Below, piece after piece: positions 24,105 to 45,199 of a DNA stretch of 64,000 nt. The position numbers and the translations under genes were made by a program. Below the pieces are notes generated by a model, which did no database searches, had not been told where the DNA came from, and worked only from the letters and a program-made list of their open reading frames with translations. Origin of the DNA: Acanthochromis polyacanthus. Its lineage: Eukaryota; Chordata; Actinopteri; Pomacentridae. The stretch covers positions 39,017,677 through 39,081,676 of the forward strand of contig NC_067116.1 in assembly GCF_021347895.1 (NCBI RefSeq). The letters are read 5' to 3'. The first letter of the stretch is position 1, and every line of letters begins with the position of its first letter.

Positions 24105-27100
24105 ACTCATCTCTACACCAAAACATGGTTTCTGAAGTCTTGGTTGCATGGAGAAGTGTGACTGTGGCAGCACGAAGTATGACTAACTGTACTCCTACCA
24201 ATGAAGCTAAATTTAGCAGCTGTGTGTGTAAAGTAATTATGCAGAAGCAACTTCATTTTTAGTAATGTCTGTCAAGCTTGACTCTTCTATTTGGTTTCAT
24301 GCTTTAAAGTTTCTGTTTAAATAATGTTTTGCCATAAACTAAACGGCCCACACTGACGAGCATAAATGCATCCTAAATCTTTAGTTATAAAATATGATAT
24401 ATTCATTTAGCAACAACTTTAAGCACAGAAATCTGTTGTTACGTGGATAAAATATGACTACATCCAACATGCAGGCATAATTTTCTATCACCATCAGACC
24501 AAAACTTTTATCTGCAATCACTTAAATTTCCTATAATCAGCCCGATATTGTTGGTGAAAGTGTGACGGCTGGCTGAGGGCGCTGCGCAGCCTGGATGGAG
24601 GTTTGCTCTAAATTGAGTGCATGCACCGTTCAATTCTGAGATGCACTGTGACCAACAGAGAGGCACAGTCAGAGGTAAGACCCCCCTGCCCCGATCCAGT
24701 CAATAACCACAATGTGACCAATTCTGCGAAATGGAAAACAACAATCTGCTTGTTGAGATGCAAGAATAACAATAATTTTAAAAAATAAAAAGAAGGTTGA
24801 GCCTGAGTGCAGCCTCAAGAGTCATGTTCTATTCAGTGTTTGTAGCTTGATAAGTGCATGTGTCATGTCAGAAACATGGAAATAAGGATGCAGAAAAGAA
24901 ATGCCTCTCAGTGGAGCTGGTTTAGTTCCTCTGTGACATTAGCTTGTCCATCTTGTTGCCAGCTGCAGAACAGTAATTAGTGACCTATTTTTTGTGTGTG
25001 TGTGCTTCACAAATGCATTAACACTATATGTAGACCTTCAGCCAACTCCATCAGCCAAACTAAATGGACATGTCTGATAAGATAGGGTGAGAGAGTCTAG
25101 CTTTTATGCATCAAACAGAGTGAACTGTCATCCAAGAAAGAATATTTGGCTTACATTTGTATTCACAGTCTGATAATGATCAAAAATCGTATTCCATTAC
25201 CTGTATTTATTGAATGCATTGGTCATAAAAAAGAGAGAAAATGCCTCAGAGTCTGCTGCCCTGCGCTCACATCGCTGTCTGGCTGGTAAATCAATTTATT
25301 CTCACAGCAGCAGACGGTGATAAAACTCTTATCTGCCTCGTGATGATTCTTTGTGCTTTTCTCCGAATCTATTCGCTGTTAATCAATTGTTCTAAATAAT
25401 TCTTTACCCTGTGTAACATATGTCATAAACACCAGGAGCAATTTCATTTTCAACATGATGTTTTTGACATGATAACAAGAAGCTCTCCAGTACAATCAGA
25501 GACGGTAAGAGACACTTGTGGTGAGATGACAAAATGACATTGAAGTGCAGGTTTTCAGCAAATGCAGAGTTAAGCAGCTTCAGTCCATTTTACTGTTATG
25601 TCTGACTCTCTTCATAATTTGGTGTCAGACTATATTGGCCACTTTTGATAAATGGCAGATTGTTAATGGTCTGTGAAATGCTTTAGTCACTCCATCAAAA
25701 TGGATACATTTTATTATCAGTTTTTTAGTTACTTCATCAAAGGATAATTCTCTCTGTTAATTTTTGTTCATTCTTAATGCTTGTGTTGTTGCTACAGAAT
25801 TTGACATCACTAAGTCAGAATTGCAAAGACTGTCTCTAAAGAATTCTTATTAATATTTCTTTCTTTGCAGTGATTCTCACATATTTTTAATTATTTTATT
25901 TAGTTTGTTTTTTATGCTATTTATTTTATTTACTCTGAACTTTAAGGAAGTACTTTCAATTTCATTGTTTTAATACAATGACAGTAAAGACATTCTGATA
26001 TCACCACTCCGCAAGTATACCAACTTACTGTTTGTGTGGTTTGTGGAGTTTGCACTTTGACACAACTTTGCCTAGAAAAATCTGGATTTGGTAGCCCATT
26101 TTCAACTCTGTAAGATATAGGTTATTACATATGCTGTCCAAAGCAAAAAGAACAGTTTAATTAGACAGAGTTTTTACAATGTTTTATAGAAAGATGGGTA
26201 TTATAACAGTTGCAACACACTATAATGTAGTTGTAAGCATTTAAAATGTTCAAAATGTTTGTTTATATGCACATTGTTTCACCTTTACTACAATAACTTT
26301 CTATAAAGATACGGTTCATATCATAACTGTTTTTTGTTTGTTATTGGTGTTTTTAATTTTATCAATTATCATTTATTTAGGAGTGTATTTACAGATACTT
26401 ATGGGTTTTGCACAAATATACTACCACATACATACATTATAGTCATTATTTATCAGAATGAACTCTGAAAAAAAAGATTTATTGTAACAATTGTTCTCAT
26501 TTGAAAACCCATGCATTTTGTGAAAATGTTTGCAAATATACACAATATCCCTCATTTTAGCATTTAAAAGTTACAAAAGTAATTTTTTCTCCTATTGTTT
26601 GTCAGCAATTGTATCATTTTAGAAAAATATTTGCAGTATTAAACTTGAATTTAACAGTTTTGTCGATTAAAATAATTATTTGTGAAATTCTGATTATTCA
26701 AACAGCCTTTTATGTCAAATACAATCTATTTTCTTTTTTAAACACCATTTTATGGTTGATTACAGTTGCTGGCTTTTAATGTTATCTTAATGTAATTTAT
26801 TAATAGGCATGTTTTTTTTACATAAAAATTCTGGAGAAAAAAATTGAAGATTGTTTTTTACAATGTATGGCCTCTAAATGCTAATGAAGTGGTGTTACTC
26901 TAGAGAACCAGTGTGATAAAGTGTCAAGCAAGATGAATCATGGCTTTTGTCAGATATTACAAATTGAAATGCATTTTTACTTTTGAGAACAGCTGCACTC
27001 TTGGGCATCTTACTCACAGAGGCAAAAAGGAATTACAGCAGCATGCACTCCACCTTAGTGTAGTAAATAACAAACAGGAAGCACTGTAAACAATCCTCCA

Positions 27101-30100
27101 ATATCATTGAACTTGGAAAGTGTTGACCTCATTAGGATTCTCAGAAACAGAGTGGAACAAGTAGAATATGAGATGCAACAGCACTTACAGCAGCAGAGCG
27201 AGAACCAGTAAAAAAAGTGAACACGAGCATGAAGACCATTCAAAGTTCAGGTTAGTGTAACGTGATGGGTTTGGCTGGTGTTCTGCCAGCTGATGCAGCA
27301 TAGCATGACACCAAAGCCCTTTTCATCGTCAACAAAAGCTGCCTTGAAGTCTACATGTCAGCAGCTTTCAGTTTGCCATGAATATTTCACCCTGGCACTC
27401 CAGCAAACTGCCTTCTGGCAATGAAACTGGCTCCAGACTGCCTTTTGGGATTTTGGAAAGCTTTATTGGCATTGTTTATACTGTACCAACCTCAACAAAA
27501 ACCTCGAACAACTTCAATCCCTATCAATATAATGTATCATTAATCCCCCCTCATTAAAAATGCTGTCATACAAAACCTTTATTTTTAGCTACAGATTATC
27601 TGCTGACTGTTTGCTGAAGGTTGCTTTCAAAAGCAAACAAAACCTCCCCTACTCTAATAGCTTTACTCCATACAAATATCTGCCAATAGAGTTAGTTAAC
27701 AACAAAAGATGTGGTTACTGGCGTGTGTGGAGGCATCATGGAGGCAAACTGACAATTTGCAAAAGGGGCAAAGTGAATTTGCATGAAACTAACAACACCG
27801 CATTTAATTTAAAGTGTTTTGCTCTTTCTGAAAGCGCTGCGAGTGTCCTGTCAGAAATGGGTCATTAGTCATTTTTGAAACCATGGGCTCGTATTTGAAT
27901 GTCGCTGCCATTTTGAGGTTGTTTTCATTCAGTCACTTAATACCCGTGAACCAAAAAAAAGTGATTCCAAGCTGTCAGCTTCCACTATCTGCTGCCATTT
28001 CCGTTCCAATCAGCACCTGTGTGGCACTAAAAGCTGTGATGTTCTCCCACCTTTCCACTCTCTCCTAATACTTAGCTGTCATCCTTTCCTCTCTTTATCT
28101 CTCTGTATGTTCCTCTCTTGTCTTTGATCCAGCCCTTTGCTTATTTTCTCTCATTTAATGAAGTGTTGCCAACCAGTAATTACATTTTTACATGCTGCAT
28201 AACAATCACCAAACAACTAAGGAACACCAGGTGAACACGGAGGTCATGAAAAATTGGACGAGATGAATGGAAGCTAATGTGTCATAAATGCAACATTGTG
28301 CTTAGTAAAAAACAACATGTATAGAAAAATAGCACCTCCAACAAGGTAAAACAATCCTCTAAATGGCCTATTTTAATTGTAGAAAATGCTTTCAGAGACT
28401 GTCTGTGGGTCCAGATTTGCATTAAAATGCAAACTGATAGGCAGTCGTTCTGATATTCTGGTGTCAGAGCTGCATTATGCTCGGATCTTCTAAGAATGTA
28501 ACTGCTTTGTCCAAGAATGAAGTACGAAATGAATGCTTAAATGAATTACTTTGCTGTAGTGCTACCTTTAAACGAAGTACCAAAAATTTATGCTCATTTA
28601 GATTTCTTCCAAATGTCATATCAGATTTGATGGGGATTCTTCAAAGCATGAAACACTCAGCAGGTTTTAACCAAGACAACAGATGTCTGCAAACAGATGA
28701 CCGTGTGAAGAGCTTAATCAGAAAAAGTAAAACCAAACAACAGTCTGGTCCCTCATGTCTGCAGGCTTCACTCCAGGCTAATGCACTTATATAACTTAGC
28801 AATTCTAAATTTAAAACATGATTCAGTTTATTAACTCAAAGCGTTGACTGAAATTAGGCCCAGCCAAGCAGATACAAAGCTTCATATGACCAGTAATCCT
28901 ATTTCAATAAATTATTCCATATGAACAAACAAGCATGAAGGCTATTCTTTCGAGGTAATGAGCCGAGACAAAAAAAACTATTTGGAATGAAACGCTGATG
29001 TAGAAATGGAGAGCACTTAAGTAGTAAGGCAGAAAAGAAAATTATGGGTGCTGACCTTTCGGCAGAAAGTGTGCACATCTATGGGTACAGTGGATAATTT
29101 ATTAGACTAGTCATCAAAAGGACAGTCTGCACAGTTGTCATGGAAATACATGAAATTTTCCTTTCCCAAAGAACATCTTGTCCATGTTGGTGTAAAGTTA
29201 CATTGTAAACATGTCCATGTGGTGGGTTTTTTTCTTGTTTTTATAAATGAAAGAAGGCTGAGTGTTTCCACCTTCAAACTGCAAAGTACTGAAGTTCCAG
29301 GAATATGTATTTAAGAAACCACTCCTGTCACCTTGCAGGGTTGGACTTTCTGTATCATTTTCCTTCTTCTGTGTCTGAATTACTCCACTTCAACAACTTG
29401 CCAGTGTGTAGCTCATAGATCTGCACATTCTCAAGGAAACAACAGCTATGTGAAGGTGAGATGGAATTCTTTTCTTTGTGTAAATCTCTAAATATACATT
29501 TCTGATACACAGAGATGAGTTTTCAGGGATTTAATTAATGCCATGATAGGGACTTTAATAGTTGCATGCTGAAAGTTCATTCTCAACCTTGGAAATTAAT
29601 TTGGCTTCTTGTTTGTACATAAATAAATTATCAAGTGAATGTAGTTTTAAAGACCTTCTGTGACCTCATCTGCACAGCAAATTCTGTGTGGGGCTGTCGA
29701 CTCGAAGGCTTAAAAGACTTCTCTGTGTTAAAATGGTCCAGCTGCATTTTGCAAGGTCAAAATCAAGGCTTTAGCTGAAAAGACAACCTGAGCTGTTATG
29801 CTGGAGAGGGATGTACACAAACCAAATGGATCTCAGCGTCTTTAGAGGGTTTAAAATACCTGATTTAGCTGTAACATCTATGTTGTTTGCCTTAAGTAGT
29901 GATGAATGTTCTTTACAGCAGGTTTCTTAAGTGTTTAATTCAAAGGTCGATGCCTGTTTCTTATAACTTTTGCATTAAATTCAACACCACAAACAGGCAG
30001 CATCGGAACTCGCTCTGCTCGAACTTGACGCCTACACTATAGTAGTACAGCAATAACCAATTACCTGAAGAGACGGTTGTTTTACCGACACATCACAACT

Positions 30101-30419
30101 GCAAAAACAATTATTCCTATATAATTTTTTGATAGAGCAAGTTTGAGTTCTTTATTTTTGCAGCTCTCTGACTCAGAGACTGTCAAAACAAAGTAGCTAC
30201 ATAAATCACTGTGATCAAAACACACAAGGATTATATATTGCTTGGTGTTTTGCATCTATTTTGCATTAAAAAAAAACGATAAAATTGTGAGGACTGCCGT
30301 GCTCTACCCTACAATTAATATAATTTCAGTTGCTACAGAATGACTTGGCATCTTAGACAATCAGCTCATTTAAATAGCCATTTGGGAATGACTGGACGGT
30401 TTTCTGAAAAGCCAGGTAT

Positions 30420-30420
<1 letters not shown>
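24105..30420. other. Gene-free AT-rich spacer
   Basis: No ORF above about 105 codons occurs and none has a recognisable domain. The stretch is strongly AT-rich around 25.8-26.9 kb. No bounded mobile element, tRNA or other RNA gene was recognised. Any function would be regulatory and cannot be judged from this sequence alone. Confidence 0.4.

Positions 30421-30421
<1 letters not shown>

Positions 30422-30508
<87 letters not shown>
30422..30508. repeat. Pure (AC)n microsatellite, about 43 units
   Basis: Uninterrupted AC dinucleotides span about 87 bases. The overlapping 90-codon ORF with a long Thr-His run is an artefact of the repeat. Pure runs of this length are usually polymorphic. Confidence 0.97.
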
Positions 30509-30511
<3 letters not shown>

Positions 30512-31544
30512 CAGCAATTATCATTCATTGTTGCAAAAGAGTCAGAAACACAACAGCATTGTTGTTCAACCCCTGTTTCCTGCCTAGTATCCTCCTGTGG
30601 TTGAGCAACTAATGACTGTCCCCTCCAGACAGAAAAGAGGCATTGGCTCTTTGTTCAGATATCTTTAGCATCTTAAGCGTTATTTGGGTGGGTAGATTCG
30701 TGTGCAAAGACTTCTGCTTTGACACCAGAGACCAGAGTTCGTGTCGTTCCTCCTAAACAAAGGTCTGCCTTTTGCTCTTTTCAAATAATCTTTCCCTAAC
30801 CTTGACCAAGAACTTTACTTGCGTAAGTCCTTAAACAAAGACTTGTGGATCTTTTTCCATCATTAAAATCCTTATTATATGAGGACATGCTGGGTCCAGC
30901 TTACCTCCTGACTCTCAGCATCCAATGTTGATGCTTTCAGTCATGATGGTAACATGGAAATGAGGTCAGATTGTTGGTTCGTTCTCAGCTCTGGTGACTA
31001 AAATATCCAAATTAGCATGCCTATAAAAGTTTAAATGGATATTAATGGTGCTCAGAAAATGAATCCCAAAGAATCCAACAATGATATTTGTGTTTGTTTT
31101 TACTTGTTTTTGTTGTTGTTTTGGGATTCTGCCTTCATCTGACAAAACGACAGAAAATATGGGAAAGAAAAGAGGAGACCGAGATGCAATGAGGGTCAAA
31201 CCAGCAGGGAATTGAATCAGGAACACTGGGTCATGTCATATTTCCACTATTTTTCAGGGAAATTCAGGGACACTTTATGAAACTTTCCTAGATGAATAAA
31301 ACATACGAATGAAAATAGAGATGCTGAATGTGTGCTGGCTGCATTTGTACATTTAATTCTTTTCCTGCCCTCCCTAAAACCACACACAGTATAAACAGAC
31401 TTGCTTCTAAGTGCCAAAGTCCGTAGTATTCTGGAAGCAGTGAAGTAAAGATCTGACACTGAGATGATTTCACCTCAGGCAGCATGCACCCCGTCTGTGC
31501 TGCACTTTGGGTCAACAACAATTGGTGCAATAAATGGCGAGCTG

Positions 31545-31571
31545 TTTTTTTTTTTTTTTTTTTTTTTTTTT
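31545..31571. repeat. 27-base poly-T tract
   Basis: A pure T run, which on the minus strand could be the A-tail of a retroposed sequence. No retrogene was identified beside it. Confidence 0.9.
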
Positions 31572-34500
31572 AGCTCCCTGTTTGAAATGCAGTGGCAGCA
31601 GAACCCTTGAGCAATATTCCATGTATTGATCCTGTGTCAACACTCTGACAAACTCACTTTACTATAAGAACACATGCATCTTGTGCAGTCCATTTCGCAA
31701 AGTAACGCAAGCATGAAGCTGATTCTTTCGGCAAGCGACTCGCAAACAATCTATTGATTCTTATCCGCTGCAGCATTTGAGGGGCTGCATCGTGCATCAG
31801 CTGACATTAGCTAACTTGCAAAAAATTATACATTTATATTGAGATTGCTTGGGTGGTGTTGCCTGTCCAGTATAATAATGTAGATTACATGGTTGAGGGA
31901 GCAGCACCTGAAGGACACAAGGATTACCAAGCTGTCCTTTAGCAGACTGCAAGCTTTTCTAAAATAAATAAATAAATGTTTGCACACAGCTGTGATGGAC
32001 AGAACTCAAAATATTCTGGTCGCTGCACAGCCACATCTTTCTTTCTAAGTTCTAGGTCAAACACAGTTTTACTCCTGGCTGCTTCCACCAGTTCAAGTAT
32101 TTATCTCTTCACTCTAATTCTGCCACACATGTCTTGTCTTTAATGTAGCAGTGCACAAATCATTGCATGTTCAGTCTTCAGTAAAAGTCAGATTGCAAGT
32201 AAACATGACAGCAGACAGTAGATTCCTTGAACAGGTCTGCACTGCAACAAAGGAGAGTCAAAAAAGTTGTTATTTCATCATTTTGGGGATGATTAAATCC
32301 TACTTTCCTCATCAAAGATAACTAATCTTGTCAAGCACCACTTGAATTCAGTTATAAGCTGCTTCAAGGTTGTGATTCCTCTTAGTGAGCCGAACTTTCA
32401 AAGGAACAAGTCTGAAAAGTACATTTCCCCTTGTATGTGAGGTGCTCTGCAGAATCTAACAAAAATTCTAATGACTGAATGCATTTTGGTTCTTGTTCTG
32501 ATAATGTGTCTTTGATGAGAAAAAAACTGATTTAATCATCCTAAAATAAGGAAATAAAATGACTTTAATTGGATCTAATCTGCTGCTGCACTGGAGAGTA
32601 AAAATGTCTCAATTTTAAGAAGACGTAGCTTGATTGAATTTTAAAGTTTAATGAACGTGAGGTTACAGATAAATAATCTCGATTCAAGCATCTTTTAGTT
32701 GCATTTTTGACAATTCATTAGTATTAATGTAAATAGTTTTAAAACAAGTTTTATTTTTTGCACAAGCTACATTTTTCCACTAGCTTCTAGAAAAGTGAAA
32801 TTTCATGCGTTAACATACAGTATTTGCTGACTAAACTTAAACCATTAAAGTTTCTAATATTTACTTTTTGAGCTGTAAATTCAGTTAGTAGTCAGACATT
32901 ACATTTGTAGAATGGGCTAGTCCCGTATAACAAAGGAATGTTTTTGCTTCAAGAAAAATAAAATAAAATAAAAATGTGTATTGATGGCTTCATTTATTTT
33001 TATAGTGTCTATTTGCTGCTTTGGAAAGGCTCCAAGTCGACAGAATATAAGTGATTTCGATTAAACTTTTGTGTTTTACATCCTTGTAATATTGTAATTA
33101 ATGAAAAAATGGCTTTTAGGAGTTAGATCTATTTAAATATTGAATCTTTCATCTCAATAATAAAGGTTTGTTTAAAGAATTTGTGTGCAGTGTGTGATGT
33201 TCAGACTCCCTCACAAGGAATGAATGAGAGCAAGGATCAAGGCGAGACAGCGAGGTAGAGTGGAGGGCAAGTCTGGATAAATCACAGAATTTGAAGACTT
33301 TCAGTCCCGCAGGCATTTCTGAGGATCAGACTGAAGTAAATATGTGGACACAGTGTGTCAGACTTCTGTCTCTTTTTGTCACATAAAGCAGCAGCAGAAC
33401 AGCGACTGTTCCCAAAGTAGGCAAAAAAACAAACCCAAAAAACAACTCTAACAAGACGTGTTGCCAGAGACAGCTGTTGTGGGAAAAATCGCGTCGCTCT
33501 TAAAGTTTGGTGTCATTTTAATCCATAGTCAATTACTCAGGCTGAGCTGCCTGACATTTCTCCCTGTCAATCACCCGGCATGAGCGTTTTCACATATGAC
33601 AGCATGCGTGGCTCGACAGGCCGAACAGGTGCGTTAGATGAGAAAATTTTACACAGATTCCCTCCTGTCCTAACAGGTAATTAACACTGTCAGATTTGTT
33701 CAGTGTGTGTGTGTGTGTGTGTGTTAGGCTTAATTGTTTTCTAATTTCCTTGATTGTGTACCCATCCCTCCCCCCTAGCCTTCTCCCAGAATAGGTATCA
33801 TAGAATAATTGAACGCTTCTTGCATCTTTCTCGAACTAGCATGTCTATAAAACTCATCACATAATCTTCTTCCATTCCCTCACATGTCATCACAGTTGCA
33901 CTGCATACAAAGTCCACTTCAGTCGAGTGGGTGGATGGAGATGAATGCAATGCATGTCCTCACATACATGCACGCTAAGGTTGCGCATTCACAGCTCCAT
34001 AGAAATGAGGGATGGGTTGTCTTCTACATCCATCTACTTGTTTTGTATCATGTTGACAGAGCTGACTTTCAAAATTCAATTCGAAAACTGCACCCACAGA
34101 TGCAATGAAACGTCACACACAAAGTTACATCATTCATTGCAGAAAAATGTGTTTTTTTTAATCAATAATGAAAGGCGTAGGTGAAGCATAAAGCTGAAGC
34201 ACTGCGAGGTTTTCCTGCATTGTGGGAGATCTACAGGAGAAACTCAACAACCCACATGAAAGGAGAAAAAAACTATCGTATTCTCTTTCAGTATTTGTGA
34301 CTCCTACACCACATTTCAATTAGCAACCTTCTTAACTAGTGCATATTTTTGGTATGCAGTATTTTCTATAGTGTGAAAGCTTGTTGGTAACCAAAGGATG
34401 CCTGTCAATAAATCCATTACTCGAATGGTGCAGCATTGTCTAATACAAATAAAGGTTTTATGTCCTTATTTCTCTCACTGTATTATTGATAATATACAGT

Positions 34501-34980
34501 ACACTCACTATAGTGTGCAATACGTTATGTATTATAGCCTAGTTCCTATAAACAAAAATGTTCATCGTGTCATATATGACATGATGGATGGGAACAGAAA
34601 AATCTTCCACCTGAACACTTCATGAATTATTTAGAGGGATTTCTGGATGTTTTTTTTGGGGGGGCTTTTTTATCATTTATGTTCACTTTTTCATTTGCAC
34701 TGACAATTTAAAGCAAAACCTGAAGATGATGTTATTCATAAAAGAAGAGAGCTCCCAAACAGCCTCTTTAGTTGTTTCTCCCTCAACTTATCTGTGGATG
34801 GAAAAGCCTTGGTTATCGAATGCACAAAGGAAGAATACAGTATCTGGTTTAGTTTATTTAGAGACCAGTTTGTGCATTTAAATCCAATATGTTCCAGGAA
34901 AACAGCACAGATTTTTCTTTTACGTTGATGAATCTCATCAAAAAAAGCAGAGGTGAGAAGTAGCATTTACTCCATCATAT
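31572..34980. other. Gene-free spacer with one possibly conserved block
   Basis: No gene was recognised. A (GT)11 run lies at 33703-33724. The stretch 33480-33690 is less AT-rich than its surroundings. It contains clustered homeobox- and TALE-like words ('tttaatcc', 'tcaattac', 'ctgtcaatca') and would be a reasonable place to look for a conserved enhancer. That reading is inference. Confidence 0.35.
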
Positions 34981-34981
34981 G

Positions 34982-35275
34982 TAAGATAAGATAAGATAGA
35001 ACTTTATTGATCCTGAAGTAAATTCTTATGCCATATATTGCTCAGAAAAGAATAAAATGAGAATAAATGATAAATGCAATGTCTAAAAAGTAGGAGAGCA
35101 ACAAGATATAAGTTCAAAACATGAATGAATTATAATAAGACTTGGATGTAAAATGTAATGCAGGCAATGATAATAAGGGAACAAGTAATATCACACATGG
35201 TGATGAAATATTGCAGACGAAATTGAAATGTTACACCTGAAAGTGGAATATTGCAGATGTACTTATGTAACTATT
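34982..35275. repeat. Teleost interspersed repeat with (GATAA)n end
   Basis: 'gtaagataagataagatagaactttattgatcctgaa' begins near 34981, in pieces. (AAGAT)n followed by 'ctttattgatcc' is a signature of a very common teleost retroposon-type repeat, normally its 3' end read in reverse. The following 250 bases are A-rich and diverged. Confidence 0.6.
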
Positions 35276-36044
35276 TAAATTAAACTGTGTCCCAAAAGTA
35301 TTTTAACAGAGCATTTTTATAACTGTTGCTTCAGTGGCTTTTCAGAGAAAAATCATCACATTTACTTTGTTGTATTTGAATGCATTCATCATGATATCTT
35401 GATTTAAATACCATTTTATGCCTATCCATTTATCCATTTATGCATCCAGTTGTATTGGCACAACTCTGCGCAGACTATTTTTATTTCTCCTGGACATGAT
35501 TGATGTAATATTCTACCCACAGATGGTGAGCACATCTGTATTTAATAAACAGTGATATACAGGTCACTTCACTACGTTCTAATGAGCCTGCATGACTCAT
35601 CTGATATTAGACAATTTATTCAAAAATGTCAGACTTGCTGTTGGCTTGACTTAGTTAGCCACTGTTTTGAAATGTGTTACAATTATGCAAGCTGAAACTG
35701 TGTATTGCAATCTGACATATTTCATATTTACTCATATTTATATGGATTTGTGTCGAGGTGAAAGGACACAGTGACATCTACACATATCTGATTTCCTAAT
35801 GATAATAGAATTTAATATATATATTATGTGCAATATGATTGAGTATCTCCACCAACCTCTCAATAAAGCTTCAGTGCAGATATACACAAATAATATACTG
35901 CTCCAGGTGATTTCAACGTGATAATTTCTCATTTCAGTTTAGGGTAACAGTTTTTGGACGTGTAAAATGTTGGCCAACATAACACAGTTGAGTCACACAG
36001 TCACTGTGCTCAGTGGGACTTGTAGACGGAAATCTGGATCTGCG

Positions 36045-36058
36045 GCGCCATCTGCTGG
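36045..36058 (-). promoter_or_regulatory. CTCF-type binding motif
   Basis: On the minus strand the sequence reads CCAGCAGATGGCGC. It fits every position of the CTCF core consensus CCASYAGRKGGCRS. It lies about 0.9 kb upstream of the eef2 start, at the edge of the 35-kb gene-free region, where an insulator would be plausible. The motif match is seen; occupancy is not known. Confidence 0.55.
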
Positions 36059-36907
36059 AAATATAATCAAATAAAATGACATAATCTGTTTAATGTAAAA
36101 AGAAATCTAAACAACAAGAATAAGACAAAGAAATATTTTAAATTCAAAAGATTGAAAGTAACATAAGCTCAAGGTAAACACTTATTACAGATTAATATAA
36201 TAAATATAGGTTATTTTACATTTTGACAATCAAGTAAAGTTAGATGTTTGGTCCACTGAACATTTGTTTTTTGACAAAAGATTGAGTCAAATTTTATTTT
36301 AAAAATCAGCATTAATGTTCCTTAGTGAAAAAGCTAACATCATCTAAGTACAATTTTCATTCAGTCCGAACTGGAATTGCAAATTATAATGCCACTGTTA
36401 GACATATGTCATATTGAGTGCTGACATTACACAATGTGACTGTGACTAACATACGTCCCAAAGAGTGACGAAATGAAATAAAACACACAAAAAATTATAA
36501 ACAGAGACACAGTAACGTCCATGATGTAGCTACTGCACATGCAGTATTGACACCATTACCAAACAGGATTACTAACGTAGGCTGACTGAATTCAGGATTA
36601 TGGCTGGTGACATTTTGAGTATAAGAAATGTAAATATTCAATCACATATGACAGGGCGTAGAGAAGCAATTTTACACAAAGAGATGTCACAAAATCACAA
36701 AATTTGCTCATTTAGGTGCAACAGAATGTGCTATTGGTCTGCACAAATATTTTTGAACAGTTTTATGGATGATCATCAAGAAAACACAGTCAAGCTTTCA
36801 CTGCGCTTCGTGAGACTTTCTGGCTGAAGCCAAAAGAGAGAAATCAGGCTTTTAAACTCAAAACATTCCAACACAGTGATATAAGCTCAAGGTGCGTAAC
36901 GATGCTG

Positions 36908-36978
36908 CGTGATGACGCAGGCGACAGACGTACGCAGTATAAAGCCCTGTTTTCTGACGTCAGTGGCCTCTTCCCTGC
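36908..36978 (+). promoter_or_regulatory. eef2: eef2 core promoter with CREs, TATA box and TOP start
   Basis: A CRE-like TGATGACGCA lies at 36910-36919, TATAAA at 36938-36943, and a full palindromic CRE (TGACGTCA) at 36955-36962. A pyrimidine tract CCTCTTCCCTGCC at 36967-36979 sits about 30 bases after the TATA box. It is a good candidate 5'-terminal oligopyrimidine start, as expected for eEF2 mRNA, whose translation is mTOR/LARP1-controlled in vertebrates. The leader would be about 89 bases. Motifs are seen; the exact start is inferred. Confidence 0.7.
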
Positions 36979-37056
36979 CTATGCCCTCGTGAGGTGGGCA
37001 GTGTAAAATTTCTTGTCTCTCTTCTCCACCAAGAGAATCCAAAACCATCCGTCAAA

Positions 37057-45002
<7,946 letters not shown>

Positions 45003-45157
45003 AAGCCTGAACCCTACTTGGCTCGTTTCATTCCTCTCTATCCAACAAAAATTAAGTCAGCATTGTGGGACCGGACTGTACAGAACACAGTGAGCACTAT
45101 AGATTGCCAAAAGAAACGATAATAATGAAGAAACAACTGAAAAAATTGTAAACAATT

Positions 45158-45173
45158 AATAAAAGAAAATAAA
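45158..45173 (+). terminator. eef2: Paired eef2 polyadenylation signals
   Basis: Two AATAAA hexamers (45158-45163 and 45168-45173) lie about 155 bases after the eef2 stop codon. A TG/T-rich stretch (from 45189) follows, as expected of a downstream element. The resulting 3' UTR of about 180-190 bases is short, as is usual for this abundant mRNA. Confidence 0.85.
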
Positions 45174-45199
45174 AACTTTATGGTTCAGGCTTTGTTTTT

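Noticed and set aside
30340..30612. 90-codon ORF with a long Thr-His run
   Set aside because: It is simply the AC microsatellite read in frame, with no conserved sequence on either side.
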